From Galerina marginata (lineage: Eukaryota > Basidiomycota > Agaricomycetes > Agaricales > Galerinaceae), in contig JAECYW010000005.1 in the NCBI GenBank assembly GCA_023014335.1, positions 2,046,001 to 2,110,000 of the forward strand: 64,000 nucleotides of DNA, written 5' to 3'. The notes under the pieces are model-generated. The model searched no databases. It saw nothing but the letters and a program-made list of their open reading frames with translations, and was not told the origin of the DNA. Both the position numbers and the translations under genes were made by a program. Positions within the stretch are counted from its first letter, which is position 1. The number at the start of each line of letters is the position of its first letter. Positions 31,439 through 43,631 of the stretch are shown one piece after another.

Positions 31439-32170
31439 ATCATATCGACAGAGTAATTTACTACGAACACGCTTTAACTAAGACTCAATAGTCCTCTTCA
31501 AATCCTCGTTGTCTCACTGGACAGTGAAAGCCCATCTCCGAGTTCGAATTCAACCCTCTCCAACCGTTGCGTGGGCGTAAAGCGCTGATGCACGACCCCC
31601 CAATTTCTTGGTCTTGGCTCAGTTATCCTTCAAATACGAGGCTTTAACATCTACAATTCGACACTACTGGAACTACAGGCTAATAATTCCTCGACGTGCT
31701 CGGCCTCGAACGGACGCCCACCCGAGGGCTGCCTTGTATTAGCAGATGAAAATAACACTCCATCTCGTGTGATGAAAAACTGACAAGGTCCTGTCGTCGC
31801 TATGGTATATCATTTGCCTCAGTGGCAGATTATTACAGTACAATATGCCGCATTCGCCTGGTGTTGCTGTTCAACCCCAGCTTTCTCGATTGTTTGTTTC
31901 CCGTGCCTGTCAACCTTCAAGACAGTAGACGACGACGGACCAACGCAAAAAGTAACAGGAAGAATTGATCGGCTAGCTCTCATACAAGGACACAACTCAA
32001 GAACAATGGTGGCTGCACCTGGCCAGTGTTGTTTTTTTGGTTAGACAGCGTGAGGTAAGTGTCGTATTAACTTTGTGTTGTGCAGGGTAACTGTTCGGGC
32101 ATCAACGCTGGTCGTATTTTTATGACAACGTTTCTTGAGTCCTCCTCCAAACCTGAATACGCCGACTCAG

Positions 32171-32180
32171 GTATAAAGGC
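32171..32180 (+). promoter_or_regulatory. TATA-box-like GTATAAAGGC
   Basis: This TATAAA motif lies about 45 bp upstream of the ATG at 32,220, a good place for a fungal core promoter with a short leader. Confidence 0.45.
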
Positions 32181-32219
32181 TTGCAGGTGTTCTCTCCTGC
32201 ATTAACCGGTCTGTCCTGT

Positions 32220-34952
32220 ATGTCTGTAACCCAGCTCTCACCAGTCACCGATGCTGAGCCAAAAAGGCTTGACAACGAAAAGCCAGCAGAGGACCCAAAG
32301 ATTTCGATTGAAGAGGACGCTGGAGGTTTAGGTCAAAGGCCGCATACTACCCTATCCGCGCCAGACGCCGAGTCGCTGGTTCTCGATGACAGCACCGAAC
32401 CCAGAGTCCTCTCTTCAAACCCTGAGCCAATACATTTGGGTAATGGCCCTCGACTATCTATGGAGCAATATTTACACTCAGAGAAGAAGGTCGATCACCA
32501 AAGTCCTCCCAGGAGAAAGGACAAGAAAAAGAGGCACCTTCGTCCTGTCTGCTTACGTTTGTAAGAAATACTTTATTTTCGAGTGTCAACTTTATATAAC
32601 AGACTATTTCTCGACCATAGACTGACTTTGTTCGGTAATAACTTGCTGGAGCATAGGAACCCAATAGCGATCATTATTGGACAAGTACTAATTCTTGCTT
32701 TCGCATGGTCGTTCTTCCGCTTCGTGTTCGTTAGGACTGTCGTTCCTCTTTCCCCCTCCATGGCTGCCCGAGTCCAAATTAATCCTCATATCACAACACT
32801 AGTGGTCACGTTAATAGCAACAGCTATCTCAGCAGTGTCATCACTGTATGTTGTTCTTTCCTTACACGAAAACCTTCTAATCTCTTGGTAGCTTATTATC
32901 TCTTTCAATTCAATATGCAATCAACTACTACCTGCTTTGTCGGTCGCTCAGTGTCTATACGTTGGGCTCAAGCATCATGATACTCAATGGAGCACCTATT
33001 ATTGATCCCAAGCACATTGTCTGGTCCTTCATAGGCTTGAGCATGCTGCTCGCTACGGGTACGCAGACAGCCAGGTGAGTCGTTCCGATTGAACTCAAGA
33101 AATACATGCATGTTAACTTCCTGCGGGTTATTAAGTTGGTCTGCGCTGTTTACCACAGTGGGGACTGACATTCAGCCTGCTGTTGTCGGACTTGAGGTCG
33201 ATATTCTTGGCAATGCTGACATTTACCAGTGGAAGTTACTGTCACCTAATGGCCCTAAACCAGCAATATCTCTGCAGTATGTGGAACTAAGTGGTCTTAG
33301 CTCGGTCAAAGCAAACATTTCGAATCATGCAAATTTCGACGTGGTCACTCTTAATGATGAAGGCACAACTTGGACTTTCGGCTCTCCCACAGGTATGTCA
33401 ATTTTTTGTGCCACATTCACCGCACGTCCCCTCAAAATACCTTCACAGGTGGAATCACGCCGATCGCTCTTGAAAAAATGGCAGACTTCCCACTACATGA
33501 CAACCACTTTTCTCCACCGTCGATCCAAGGCTCTACTTATTTCGTGCAGGATCAACAAGGTCTCACTGTCGACGTGAGCTGCCAACAACCACAGTTCCCT
33601 GGGAAAGATTCACAGATCGTACAGTCTAGTTCTGTTGTGACTAGCGTTCAATACTCGTCATCGGATCCAACTGTAAAAGAGCATCTATATACCAGGCAGT
33701 ACTCGTCAACATGCGGGAATACGACTGTTTTGAGTGGTGCGTGGCGCAAACCTGTCCCGCAGTCCTTTTTCCCTTGTCCCTCAACTGGAATCTAGATTAT
33801 GTCAGTACATTGGGCAATGTGTCGACCTCGCTTGCAGTTGTGATATGTCCTGAGGAACACGATATCATTACTGGAAAGGCGAACACCAGTAGGGTTTTTC
33901 TCTTAATTTGGTTTACCAATACTGACTTTCTTAACTAGCCATGCTTTTCTTTGCGGAAAACGCTGGGAAACTGGAAGGACCTCCGTCTTCGAGCAACTGG
34001 ACCATGGCCTGCACCCTATCGCCGCAGATTGTCTCTATGTTTGTGGGCTACTATTCAGGACTTGGGAACAGTCAAATAGCCTTGCCGCAAGTGCTTTCTG
34101 TTGAAAATATACCCAGCACTCCTGTTGCATCATTCGCCGTATTAACCCTGGGGAATATGTTTTCGGCCGCCCAACAGTTGCGCTCCAATAGTATTCTAGA
34201 TTCGCTAGCCTTTCTATTGGAAGGAGAAACAGCAGTTGATAATTCCACTGCACAAATCTCTTCGTTATTCGTGCGTATTTCCACCCGTTTTCCTATCTCG
34301 AATCTCATTCAACAGAAATATTTTCCAGGAACTTTTTATTAAGGGCAGCTTTGAATACGTTGCAACGGTAAGCATCTGATTTCGTTCTTGAAGAAAAGTC
34401 GATTTATCTTCTCTCATTCAGCTGGCCAGTGCTCGTCAGGATAAACGGCCTGTATCCATAACAGATGGTATTTCACCTTCCACCCCGCACTTGCGTGGTA
34501 TGCTAGGCGCAGTTACCCATGGAACAATCGGGTTCAGTCGTCAGCCGGCAATTACTCTGCTGCCCATCGCTGCTGTTGGAGGGTCATCAATCCTTATTGT
34601 TCTCTTTATTTTGTGCTTGAAGAGATACGACAACCGAAAATCCCGTCGACAGGCATCAGTACAGCCACTCACAAATTTGAGCATTCTACCAGTCACAACT
34701 GATGATTTGGAGATGCCAGATGCGAATGTGGGTGACAAGTCTGACCGACTCGATATGGAGGGAAGGCGCTTTGACGTGCGTAATCCTTTCCACCTTCTAG
34801 CAGTTGCTTCTGCTGGCGGAATAGGAGACGTGTTCAGCGGTGAGCTTGGTAACGTGCAGTTAAAGCGAACACATAACACGAGTTTAAAGCTGGGGAGGGT
34901 TGAGGGAGAAGGAGGCGAAAGCAACTGCAAGGTTGGACTCGTTCGTGCATAG
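32220..34952 (+). CDS. Multi-exon membrane protein of unknown function
   Basis: The ATG at 32,220 opens an acidic, disordered head (MSVTQLSPVTDAEPKRL). Introns are of the 42-60 bp GT-AG type, the first at 32,561-32,602. Membrane segments follow: PIAIIIGQVLILAFAWSFF, TTLVVTLIATAISAVSSLY and VWSFIGLSMLLATG. A long, probably extracellular domain begins at DIQPAVVGLEVDILGNADIY and has many Asn-x-Ser/Thr sites (KANISNHAN, GNVSTS, DNSTAQ). A further membrane helix, TLLPIAAVGGSSILIVLFIL, is followed by a basic cytosolic tail (RYDNRKSRRQ) ending KVGLVRA at 34,952. About nine exons are needed; one intron near 33,737-33,795 is inferred to restore frame. Agaricomycetes have many such N-terminal multi-helix, C-terminal single-helix proteins without a known role. 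Confidence 0.65.
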
Positions 34953-35549
34953 TTATTCTTTTGCACTTCATCGGGGGTGTTCATAGGACATTCAATTCAC
35001 AGGGACAATTATTTAGAGACATTCACTATAATTGTAGGGACATTCATTTAGATAATTTCTAGACATAGATTAGTAGTATTAAATTTACGGAGACGTGTAC
35101 ACAACGACTACCCGATCGCGACTACTTAACGTTCAACAAAACACTATTAATACCATTCACTGCGTTTTCTGCAAACAATGCACCCCCTAGATAATTAGGA
35201 TAAGTCTTTTCTCCAAGGTGTCCAGCTGTGAATATGTCGGTGTGCACCAAATATCCTGTCGTCAGGATTTGTCGAATATACGGGGGATGGACATGTGGGA
35301 AACATGACTAATCCTAAATATCCATAGATGGCTTTTTGGGCTATCGCAGTTTATCTTTGCTCGAAATCCTTCACCTATCTCACCATGTAATGTTTCGGCT
35401 CGCTCAAATATCTTGCGCTTTCTAACTTGGACACCCTGGTTGTCCTATCTAGCCTAAATATCCATGGCTCACCAGATATTTAAAGGGAACCTGCTGTGGT
35501 TACTTTCAACTCAGAGTTCAAGTTTCAAGTTCACTTACGTTTAAAGACC
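34953..35549. other. Intergenic with GGACATTCA and TATCC-type repeats
   Basis: The first ~90 bp holds three GACATTCA copies, likely in the 3' UTR of the membrane protein. From ~35,180 on, GGATA/TATCC motifs recur, with an ATCCTG/CAGGAT hairpin near 35,262-35,277. They resemble motifs at 44.0-44.3 kb and are taken as the left subterminal region of the CACTA element. Confidence 0.4.
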
Positions 35550-36431
35550 ATGTCTGGCCTTGTGAGTGTCCATTTTACATCTTCTAAGTTCGTTCTGCAG
35601 CTTACTGAACGAATACAACAAGGTATATATCCACCGTGGCAACAAATTTGCCCCCAGAACGCCTTTGTGCCGCCTTCGCCGCGTCACCGACCCCCAGGCC
35701 GACCGCGAAGATCTCGAGTTCAAACAGGGATCCCATACGAGAGTCGATAGATGGCTCAATACGGCATATCTCTTTGATCCACCCATGCATTGCTCTGAAG
35801 ACATTGCAGATGATGGGATGCCTTCAGGCCGGCATTTCGTGCAGTGTGTTGTGTCGGTACACATAAAAGAGGTGTGTCTTAGTTAAGTTATACCTGCAAC
35901 TGTACTCACTATCTGGTTAAAGGGTAATGCAAATACCCCTCCTACGCATACGCTTTGCATCCGCGTTGTTTTTCCCCCTTCCTGTGGTCTTTTGATTTAT
36001 TTCTGGACCAGCCCAACTGTTGTCCTCGCAAGGTTCGTTGGTCACCACTACGACCCGGATGCCCCGAATTGGATACATCGTGTGCGCACTAGCCGGATGT
36101 TTTGGCAGCCACGGCCATTTCTTGTCAAGTTATTGACCTTGCTGGCTGATAACCCAGTCAACGAGAAAGTTGCCTCCCGTACCCGGCGGTGGTGCGAGTG
36201 CGTTTCGGCAAGTCATTTTTGCATCCCTTTCCACGCTATCTTGACTAACCATTTCTGCAGCGTCAAACCTCAGTAGCCTACATCAAGGCTCGCCCATTTA
36301 TTCGTCAGACCAAACCGTACAACGCCCGTCCCAACAAACGTCGTGCATCCGACATCCCACATGAGGAAAGCCAAGCCCAACGCCGTCGCCTCAACATATC
36401 GCCTAGTCTCCATAGAAGGCGATCTTTGTAG
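35550..36431 (+). CDS. Small protein, paralogue B of the 29-kb gene
   Basis: Coding sequence runs through LLNEYNKVYIHRGNKFAPRT to HIKE at 35,871, resumes at 35,923 (GNANTPPTHTLCIRVVFPPS, FWTSPTVVLARFV, WIHRVRTSRMFWQPRPFLVK) and ends in a basic tail HEESQAQRRRLNISPSLHRR at a TAG at 36,429-36,431. The block (W-x5-T-x3-FWQ...V.SR...WC) and both intron positions match gene A at 29,038. The second intron uses a GC donor (GCAAGT) and AG acceptor. The start is uncertain: the ATG at 35,550 gives MSGL before a possible intron. It lies 570 bp upstream of the Tnp2 gene in the same direction. Function unknown; a transposition accessory role is inferred from linkage. Confidence 0.55.
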
Positions 36432-37000
36432 GTAGTAATACTTAGCTATATACATAGATGCGGGTGTAGAGTCTACCGAAATTTATTTTTTTACTGTTTC
36501 TCTGTTGTTTTGCAAGGTTTTCATCGTTTACCTTCTTCGAGACAGGTGTGGGAAAGGCGAAACCGTCAAAACCTCTCACATCTCCTCGTGTTTCCCTCTC
36601 CTTTATATCTTCAATTCATGGTGATTTTAGCATCTAAATCTTCGATACAACTCAGTTTGTGGACACCCACCTGAATATAGGCCATGCAACAGCCATATCC
36701 TGAGTTCTTCCCTTCCAAACGGTGGCTCAACTTCACCATGTTCCGTCGTAGATGATTTGACCGGCCTTGGATATGTCTCATGCTCTGCAAGTGAGAGACC
36801 CGTTGTTTCCTTGACGTCAACAAGCTGATATGACTTGATCACACAGACTTCCGAATGGCCGCCGTGATCTAATTATCCATGGCCAGGATAATTGGAAAAT
36901 CAACTGGACCTTGGTCGTTCACGCGCACGTGTAAGCGACCAGAGGGTCCTAAGTTGAAGTGTTCGACCTTTCTACCCGACCCACCCCTTTACCCTTCACC
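36432..37000. other. Spacer upstream of the Tnp2 gene
   Basis: About 570 bp with no supported gene. It should hold the Tnp2 promoter. Minus-strand ORFs near 36,611-36,842 look spurious. Confidence 0.4.
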
Positions 37001-40000
37001 ATGCCTCCAAGATCGGTACGTCTAACTCAATTCTGCGTTTGATTATTGAGGTATTCATGCAAACTGTTCAGGAGACAACCCGCCGTATTCCTTGCGAGTG
37101 CGCTCGATGCTCAGGCAGAGCTGTTACACCCAGGGAGCGTCAACAACATTTGGACAGAGATCGCCGCCGCCAGAGCACTCTACGACCTCCTTCGTCAAAT
37201 GTTCTATACAGCAAACATCAAGATATACCCAGCGGACCTCTTTCGTCTACAAATGAAGATTTCGCTGCGCCGGTGCTCAATGAGCTGCCTATGATCCCCG
37301 ATTTCGATATATCAGAATCATCCCATGTATCCTCCCAAACCACAAATCAATCCGACTCTCCAGTTGCTACCAGCACTTCAATTTCGAACCCCCGAGAGCT
37401 TGCCGAAATTCGGGGACTTCAGCATATCAACGCCATTCTGAATTCTGGAGAAGAATTTATCCCGATTTCGCGTGATGATTCTGATATGGATGATGAGGAT
37501 TTGCCTGCGGAGGACGACACCGTAATTGTTAATCAGGAAGTGGACAGGGCAGCTTTGCGGGCAAGTTTTTTGCTTCTCAGTTCGTATTTATCACCCAACT
37601 AACGTTCGTGAGTATGTTTATAGGCCTGTGAATCGCTAGGTCCTCAACGAGCCCAGCCACAACCAGAACCATCAGAAGATCCCTTTCAGTATCAACCTGC
37701 CAGTTCTCGCAGCACCGCGCTTCCAACACCCATTGATGTCCATCAAAACTCGGTGGTTTATTACATCTATCTTCTGGTGTTTTGGCTTCATGCGCAGTGC
37801 CATCTCCCATTTCGCGCATGTAATGCGGTTTTGATCTGCATAGGCATAATCCTGCGGACTTCTGGGGTTGTCATTGAACCGCCGATGTACACTACTCTTC
37901 CGTCAGCTATGACTGCCCTCAACGCCGACCCTGTGTTCCAAATCTGCCCAGTCTGTCCAACATGTCAGAGGGTCTTCCCACCTACTACAACTTACGATGC
38001 ACTTTGCTGTTCCAAACCCATATACAACACGGCGCCCACAACTTCCGAACGTCTACGAGGCAGAACTTCTCGTGAAAAAGCAAAGCCTCTCCTGCAATTT
38101 CCTTACAAATCTCTTGAAGAGCAGCTTACAACTTTACTCTCTGTACCAGGGGTTGAAGATGAGATTGAGCGGTCTCTTGACAAAAGCAAACGGCCAGTTA
38201 ACGGAGTCTACTGCAACATCTTTGATGGCAAAGTCTGTCGAGAGTTGCCTGCGAGTGACGGTGGATTATTCTTTTATCCCAGTGAGGAAGCTGTGGCTGC
38301 AGGTGAATTGCGTATTGGTGTTTCTCTAGGAGTTGATTGGTATGTCAGCGCTTTAAATCTGTCAGTTCTCACTGGTCTTAAATACTGTTCTAGGTTCTCG
38401 TATCTCCGAAGCCAGATTGCGCCATCTCATACATCATGCCCCATGTCGTACAGTGTCATTAACTTGCCACCACACCTCCGGTATGTAAAGTCTTGTTGTT
38501 GGATCATTTTGATCTGAAGTTGGTGTTACAGATACCGAACTGCGAACCTCTTATTGGCTGGCATCATGCCGGGTCCGACTGAAGCAGATACCGAACAAGT
38601 TCATTTTTATATGCGGATTCTGATCAATGAACTCCTCCGGCTCTGGAAAGATGGTGTTGTTATTGTCACGCCCAAGTATCCAAAAGGCCGTCTTGTCAGA
38701 GTTGCCCTTGTGGCCGTTGTTTGTGATAAACCGGCTGCTCATAAGCTTGGAGGCTTTGGTTCCCATAAGCACACTTATTTTTGCACCAAATGCTGGGTCA
38801 GTCAGAATGAAAAGGCATCCCCAGAGTCCTTCAAAGAGAATGGTACGTGCTATCCATTTCATATTAGTTGTGCCCTCTCATTTGACACTTCTCCAGGCTT
38901 CCGTGCACGTACAAATAGCGAACAACGTCGGCTACATGAAGAGTATTTGAAATGCACGACTAATGCAAGCCGCGCCGAGTTTGTTAAGCAGCATGCTACT
39001 CGGTGGTCTGAGCTCTGTCGTCTACCTTATTTCGACATGTGTCGCATGATAGTCATTGATCCAATGCATAATCTCTTTCTCGGTAACTCATTCTCTTCCC
39101 TTTCTATTTTTCCTATTCTTACAATTTGGTTAGGCCTCGTCAAAACTCATTTTTATCACATATGGGTTCAGCTCAACGTCTTACGCAAGACAAAAGAGCT
39201 ACGTCGGCTCCATGCTATTTTGGCCGATGTGAGTTTCGAAGTCTGGTCATATTTGATGTGATTTGATGTTTCTTACAAATTCATATAGCTTCGTTTACCC
39301 GCAAAGCTCGGACGATTGCCGAGTCTAATTGGCGAGCCCGCTGGCGGTTCTTTGACAGCAGATCAATGGCTCGTATTTGTTACAGTTGTAGCTCCACTGG
39401 CGGTAATATTTATTGTGCTACTTCAGATGGATGCACCATCTAACACCCCATCTCAGATTCCCCAGATCTGGGCCGATTACCTGCCTGGAAACACATCTCT
39501 TGAACTTCGGATCACTAATATTGCATCTGCCCGGGCTGAAAAACGTGCTGCTGCTGCTGCTGCCCGACAGGCTGCCGCCTCTCGTCCCCAAGTTGACCCG
39601 ATTGTTCGACCCACTCGTGTTCGCAAAAGAACAGCCCGCGCCGAGGTTAGTTGGTAATCAATAAAAATATGAGATCAACTGACAGCTGAGTACCAGGCCA
39701 TGCTCGAAGAGCCTGACGATGGCGCCTTGGACGCGGGGGCCCTCGAGGATAGCGAAGACGAGGATTTCAATACACAGGCTTCAAAATCCAAGCATAAAAC
39801 TAAACGTCGCCGCAAAACCACCGAAATCACGCCTGAAGACGAAGCGCGTGATGCAGTCACACCTTCCAACCTCCATCAAGATGACCCAGGCAATTTCCTG
39901 AAGCTGTGTCTTGCCATTCAGATCCTAGTTTCCCGCACAATCCGCGAAACTGATCTTCAACGTGCTGACAAACTTCTGCGAGAATACTGTCAGGAGCTTG

Positions 40001-41178
40001 TGCAGGTATGCTTTATTGGTGTTTTTTTTTCAGAACTAGGACTTACAAATTGCAGCTATATGGCCCGTCAGTCATTCGTCCCAACCACCACTATGCTATT
40101 CACACACCCGACTCTGTCCGCGATTATGGTCCCTTGCATGAATTCTGGACGTTCCTATTTGAACGACTGAACAAGGTGCTGAAAAGTTATAAAACAAGCA
40201 ATCATTCGGGCGGCGAATTGGAAACATCTTTCTTCCGCGAGTTTCATCGCACAGTTCAGGAGTCTCGTCTTGTATGTTCTTTCTTACATGCACAAGGCAG
40301 CCAAAACTCATTGAATGTCCAGTTGGCTCAAGCGGCACAGTCAACTGATGTAAACCTTCAGAGTGTGGCAGCGGCCATGTACAAAGCTTCGGCAGATGAC
40401 AGAGGCACTGTCCAAGCACTCGCAAACGAGTTGGATGAGGCGCAAGAAACAGGTTGGTGCCAATTTGTCACAAGTCGGGCATTAATTTGATTTAACCCAA
40501 CAGGTGGAATTGCATTCCAACTCAGTGACCGATCTGAGACTTCACCCATGCCTACCGACCTGTACTTTCGTGTGCTCAGACATTTAGTGATGCGATTAGG
40601 ACCTGATCGTGTCCAGTCGAACATCTCTCTTGTGGATACTCCGACCAGTATTCCACTCCAGAACCAGGTCATGTTCTTCGATTATGTGGTTATTGATCAA
40701 AATCGGTACATGGCATCCCACCGCTCAATGCATGCCGCCGACTCATTGGTTGCTGTTTCCGTGTCATACGGAGCCAATACTCATCTTTGGGTTGGCGAGC
40801 TACTTGATATATTCATTGTTAATCAACCTTCGCTTGGATTCCACCGCTTTGGTCACATGCGATGGTTTGTTCCAGTTGCCAACAATATTGAAAATACAAT
40901 CTGGAGTGCCTTGTAAGACTTTTAACTACCCATGTCGTTGATTTGACTGATTCTTATATCCAGCTCGGCAGCAAGTGTTCAAATTTGGGAATCAAATCGA
41001 TACCTGGTCGAAGGTGAAACCGGACCTCCACCACTAATTCCTCTCGAAAACATTACATGCTATGCGATACGGAGCAGCACAATCATTCACGATAGGGAGA
41101 TGTGGGTGACCATTCTCAGGAAACGGGTACGCCAGTCACAAATTTCACTGCTCCATTCTCACTTTCTTTTTCTAGTAA
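37001..41178 (+). CDS. Tnp2-like CACTA/EnSpm transposase (1,178 aa, 13 exons)
   Basis: Exons: 37,001-37,015; 37,072-37,560; 37,624-38,339; 38,394-38,480; 38,532-38,842; 38,897-39,082; 39,134-39,228; 39,289-39,645; 39,697-40,005; 40,056-40,452; 40,504-40,912; 40,964-41,126; 41,176-41,178. They sum to 3,537 nt with no stop, so the gene looks intact. Blocks in order: CECARCSGR (N-terminal Cys pair), VFQICPVCPTCQRVFPP, HTYFCTKCW (zinc sites), MIVIDPMHNLFLGLVKTHFY (catalytic-core Asp), GEPAGGSLTADQWLVFVTVV, and a DUF4218-like tail (RPNHHYAIHTPDSVRDYGPL, FWTFLFERLNKVLKSYKTSN). It would cut and paste the element. The second intron has a GC donor. The last intron is predicted from a strong TTTCTTTTTCTAG acceptor; unspliced, the frame would end at 41,213. 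Confidence 0.85.
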
Positions 41179-41209
41179 CAATATATACTCTTGTGAGTTA
41201 TTCTATGAA

Positions 41210-43631
41210 CTAGTCCTCGTAATCTCCTAAGTAAGCCAGGTCCTCCGTATCTAGGTCAGTGTCAGGAATGTCTAGATTGAAAATGGTGTAATTTGGGGGA
41301 TTGTCGACCATGGGCAAGTCTCGGTTGCCTGTTTTATCTTGCCATGAAGTACTGATACACCATTTGTAGGCCCGTAACCTGGACTTTCCTGCAATTTTAG
41401 GGGGGTTATCATCGACATTTTGTTCCATGCACCGAAAGCGTGGAATGCGTGAACCACCGCTTGTAGATGCATTTCCACCCTCTGCCTCGGTTATCGTGGC
41501 ATCGCGTTGGAATTTCTTTAGTCGTGCGTAAATTCTGACCATCTGTTTCGAAGAGCGATTCAATTAACCCCAGGATATCATCAGTCAGAAACTCGCCGCC
41601 TACCTGTTTTTTTCTCCAGGTCTTCCTCCGGACTTCGAACCCCTGGTTTCCTGGACCGATCTGTCGTTCACGATGCTTGCGGAAGTCATTAATTGCGGCA
41701 TTTCCAGGATCCGAATGCTCAGACGACATCCAGTCTGTCAGGATGATATTCGGCAGACCAACAGTGTTCTCAACTCCATAATGTGCTCGAAACAGTTCGA
41801 CCTGAGACCGCAGCAACGCAGCTTTCTTTGTTTATAGTGAGTCAAACAGCAAGGAGATCAAAAAACGTAGACTCACTGCAACCCTCCTTCCTCGATGTTT
41901 ATTTGCCTCATTCTTGCGATTTGCTTTTTCGGCACCTTTCGCAGTACTTTGCGCATCATAGTTTCTACGAAGGCTTGTAAAGTATGTATGGGCTGCGTCG
42001 CGCAAGACCTTGTTATCAAGTTGTTCGTGAGGGATGCCGCAGGTCGGTGTTTTCTATTCTTTGTCAGCAGCTGTTCAAGGACAATGACTAATCGGAGTAC
42101 CTTTTCACGCAGCTTCACACCGTCAACCACTGCCTGGATGTATGCCGGATTGACAAGGCCAACTGTCGGTCCTTGGGACCAGTCTGGGTTCCAGACACGA
42201 GTCCCATCTGCGGCCACATTGATAGCAGCTCCAGGCATGAGTGGATGCGGAAGGCGTCTCCTCTCTTTTCCTCCACTTTCCGTTTTCCTTTCATCATGAA
42301 GTAAGTCATTCATGACAGCCCGAACGACTTTCTATTTGTTTTGTTAATATTGGTTTAAACTCAGAAGAATGTGTTATAGAACATTACCTTAAGCTCTTTG
42401 GGCTGCTCTTTGGTCGTCTCGCCAAGTTTACCATGCTCACGCAGACGCCCATTTTCGTCCCTCAGCTCCTCGATTTGCTGTTGTTGTTGACGTATGCTGT
42501 TTTCGAGTCGTTCTAACGTGTTTTGAATGCCTTGAAGTGGACTTGCCAATATAGGCACATTCGCATGACTGGAACCGGTATGTACCTTCGCAAATCATCA
42601 GTGCCTGTACCTAATCAAGACTATTGTATCCAACGTACAGAGGTCATCAAGTTGGTGTTACCCATTGGGACACTCAGTTGCGGTACGCGAGCTGGATCAA
42701 CATAGACAGCGGCTGAGTTGCCGTACGCTGCATTGACCGCACTTTGGAGACCAAGCTGCATTGGCGACGAATGCTGGTTCTGCTGTGCAGAATAGAGCTG
42801 TCGTTGCAAAGCAGATTGGAAAGGCATCAACATTGCTCGTAAAATGACTACTGACCGATCCTTCGATCCCGGGTATCAATCCAGCGTTGGAATGGCCATT
42901 CAAATTGTTTGTCCTCTAAAGATTGGTAAGTACAGGCAACCTTAGTTTTAGTCACATAATCAACGTACTTGTTGCAGTTCCAAATGTGTGTCTCCTTGGA
43001 TGTTTTGTCCATGGCCGATGTTCATATGTAATTGTCCCATCTGAAGTTGCAGGTTATGAGTATGTGCTTCTCTGTGTTTCTCCCGACAATCACTTACCAG
43101 TTGATGGTTTACCAGCTGAGAAAGCGGTACAGGTAGAGGAACTTGAAGCTGGGTATTTTCGTGGTCTCCTTGTTGTCCCATCTATCAAGCAGCAAGAGTG
43201 AGCTTCCATCAAGATTCCAAATCGTTGCTTGACATACAGCTTGCAGGTTCCCATACATGTTATTGTTATAAGACATCGCCGCAAAGGCCCCGGAATGACC
43301 CTCAACCGCTGTTTGCCTGACATTCGGATTGCCTGAGGCGGCTATCTACATAAGGAATGGTCGAGTAAGCAGCTGCCTATCTTGTAATATATGGCGCACT
43401 CACTGTAGTTGGTTGATTCGAACCAGAAAGGGGAAGACCGGTGCTATGGCCACCTGTCTAGTGGAAGGTTTAATATGTCAGCATGTCAGCACCTTTGCGA
43501 ATCTCTGCAAGAAACCAACCTGTTCAATTTCGGAATGGGTACCAGCGAGCGCATTGTTGTTTCCTGGCTGGAAGTAATCCCAGCGACTGTCGGTGGAGGA
43601 CATAGGTGGTACGACGAAGGTCATCAACATT
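41210..43631 (-). CDS. Coiled-coil protein convergent to the transposase
   Basis: Several minus-strand ORFs with plausible short introns form one gene ending at a TAG at 41,210-41,212. The candidate start ATG at 43,631 gives MLMTFVVPPMSSTDSRWDYF. The N-terminal half is Gln/Asn/Ser-rich. Near 42,380-42,545 a coiled coil is clear (IQNTLERLENSIRQQQQQIE, ELRDENGRLREHG). Then come HPLMPGAAINVAADGTRVWN, a basic helix (RKVLRKVPKKQIARMRQINI), a KKHRERQ-like basic stretch, and an acidic C-terminus (DTDLDTEDLAYLGDYED). CACTA elements of plants also carry a second, DNA-binding coiled-coil product (TnpA-type); an equivalent here is an inference. Exon limits are approximate. Confidence 0.5.

Noticed and set aside
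35018..35150. CACTATAATTG and CACTATTAATACC as the left CACTA terminus
   Set aside because: No matching TAGTG end with complementary sequence was found near 44.2-44.5 kb.
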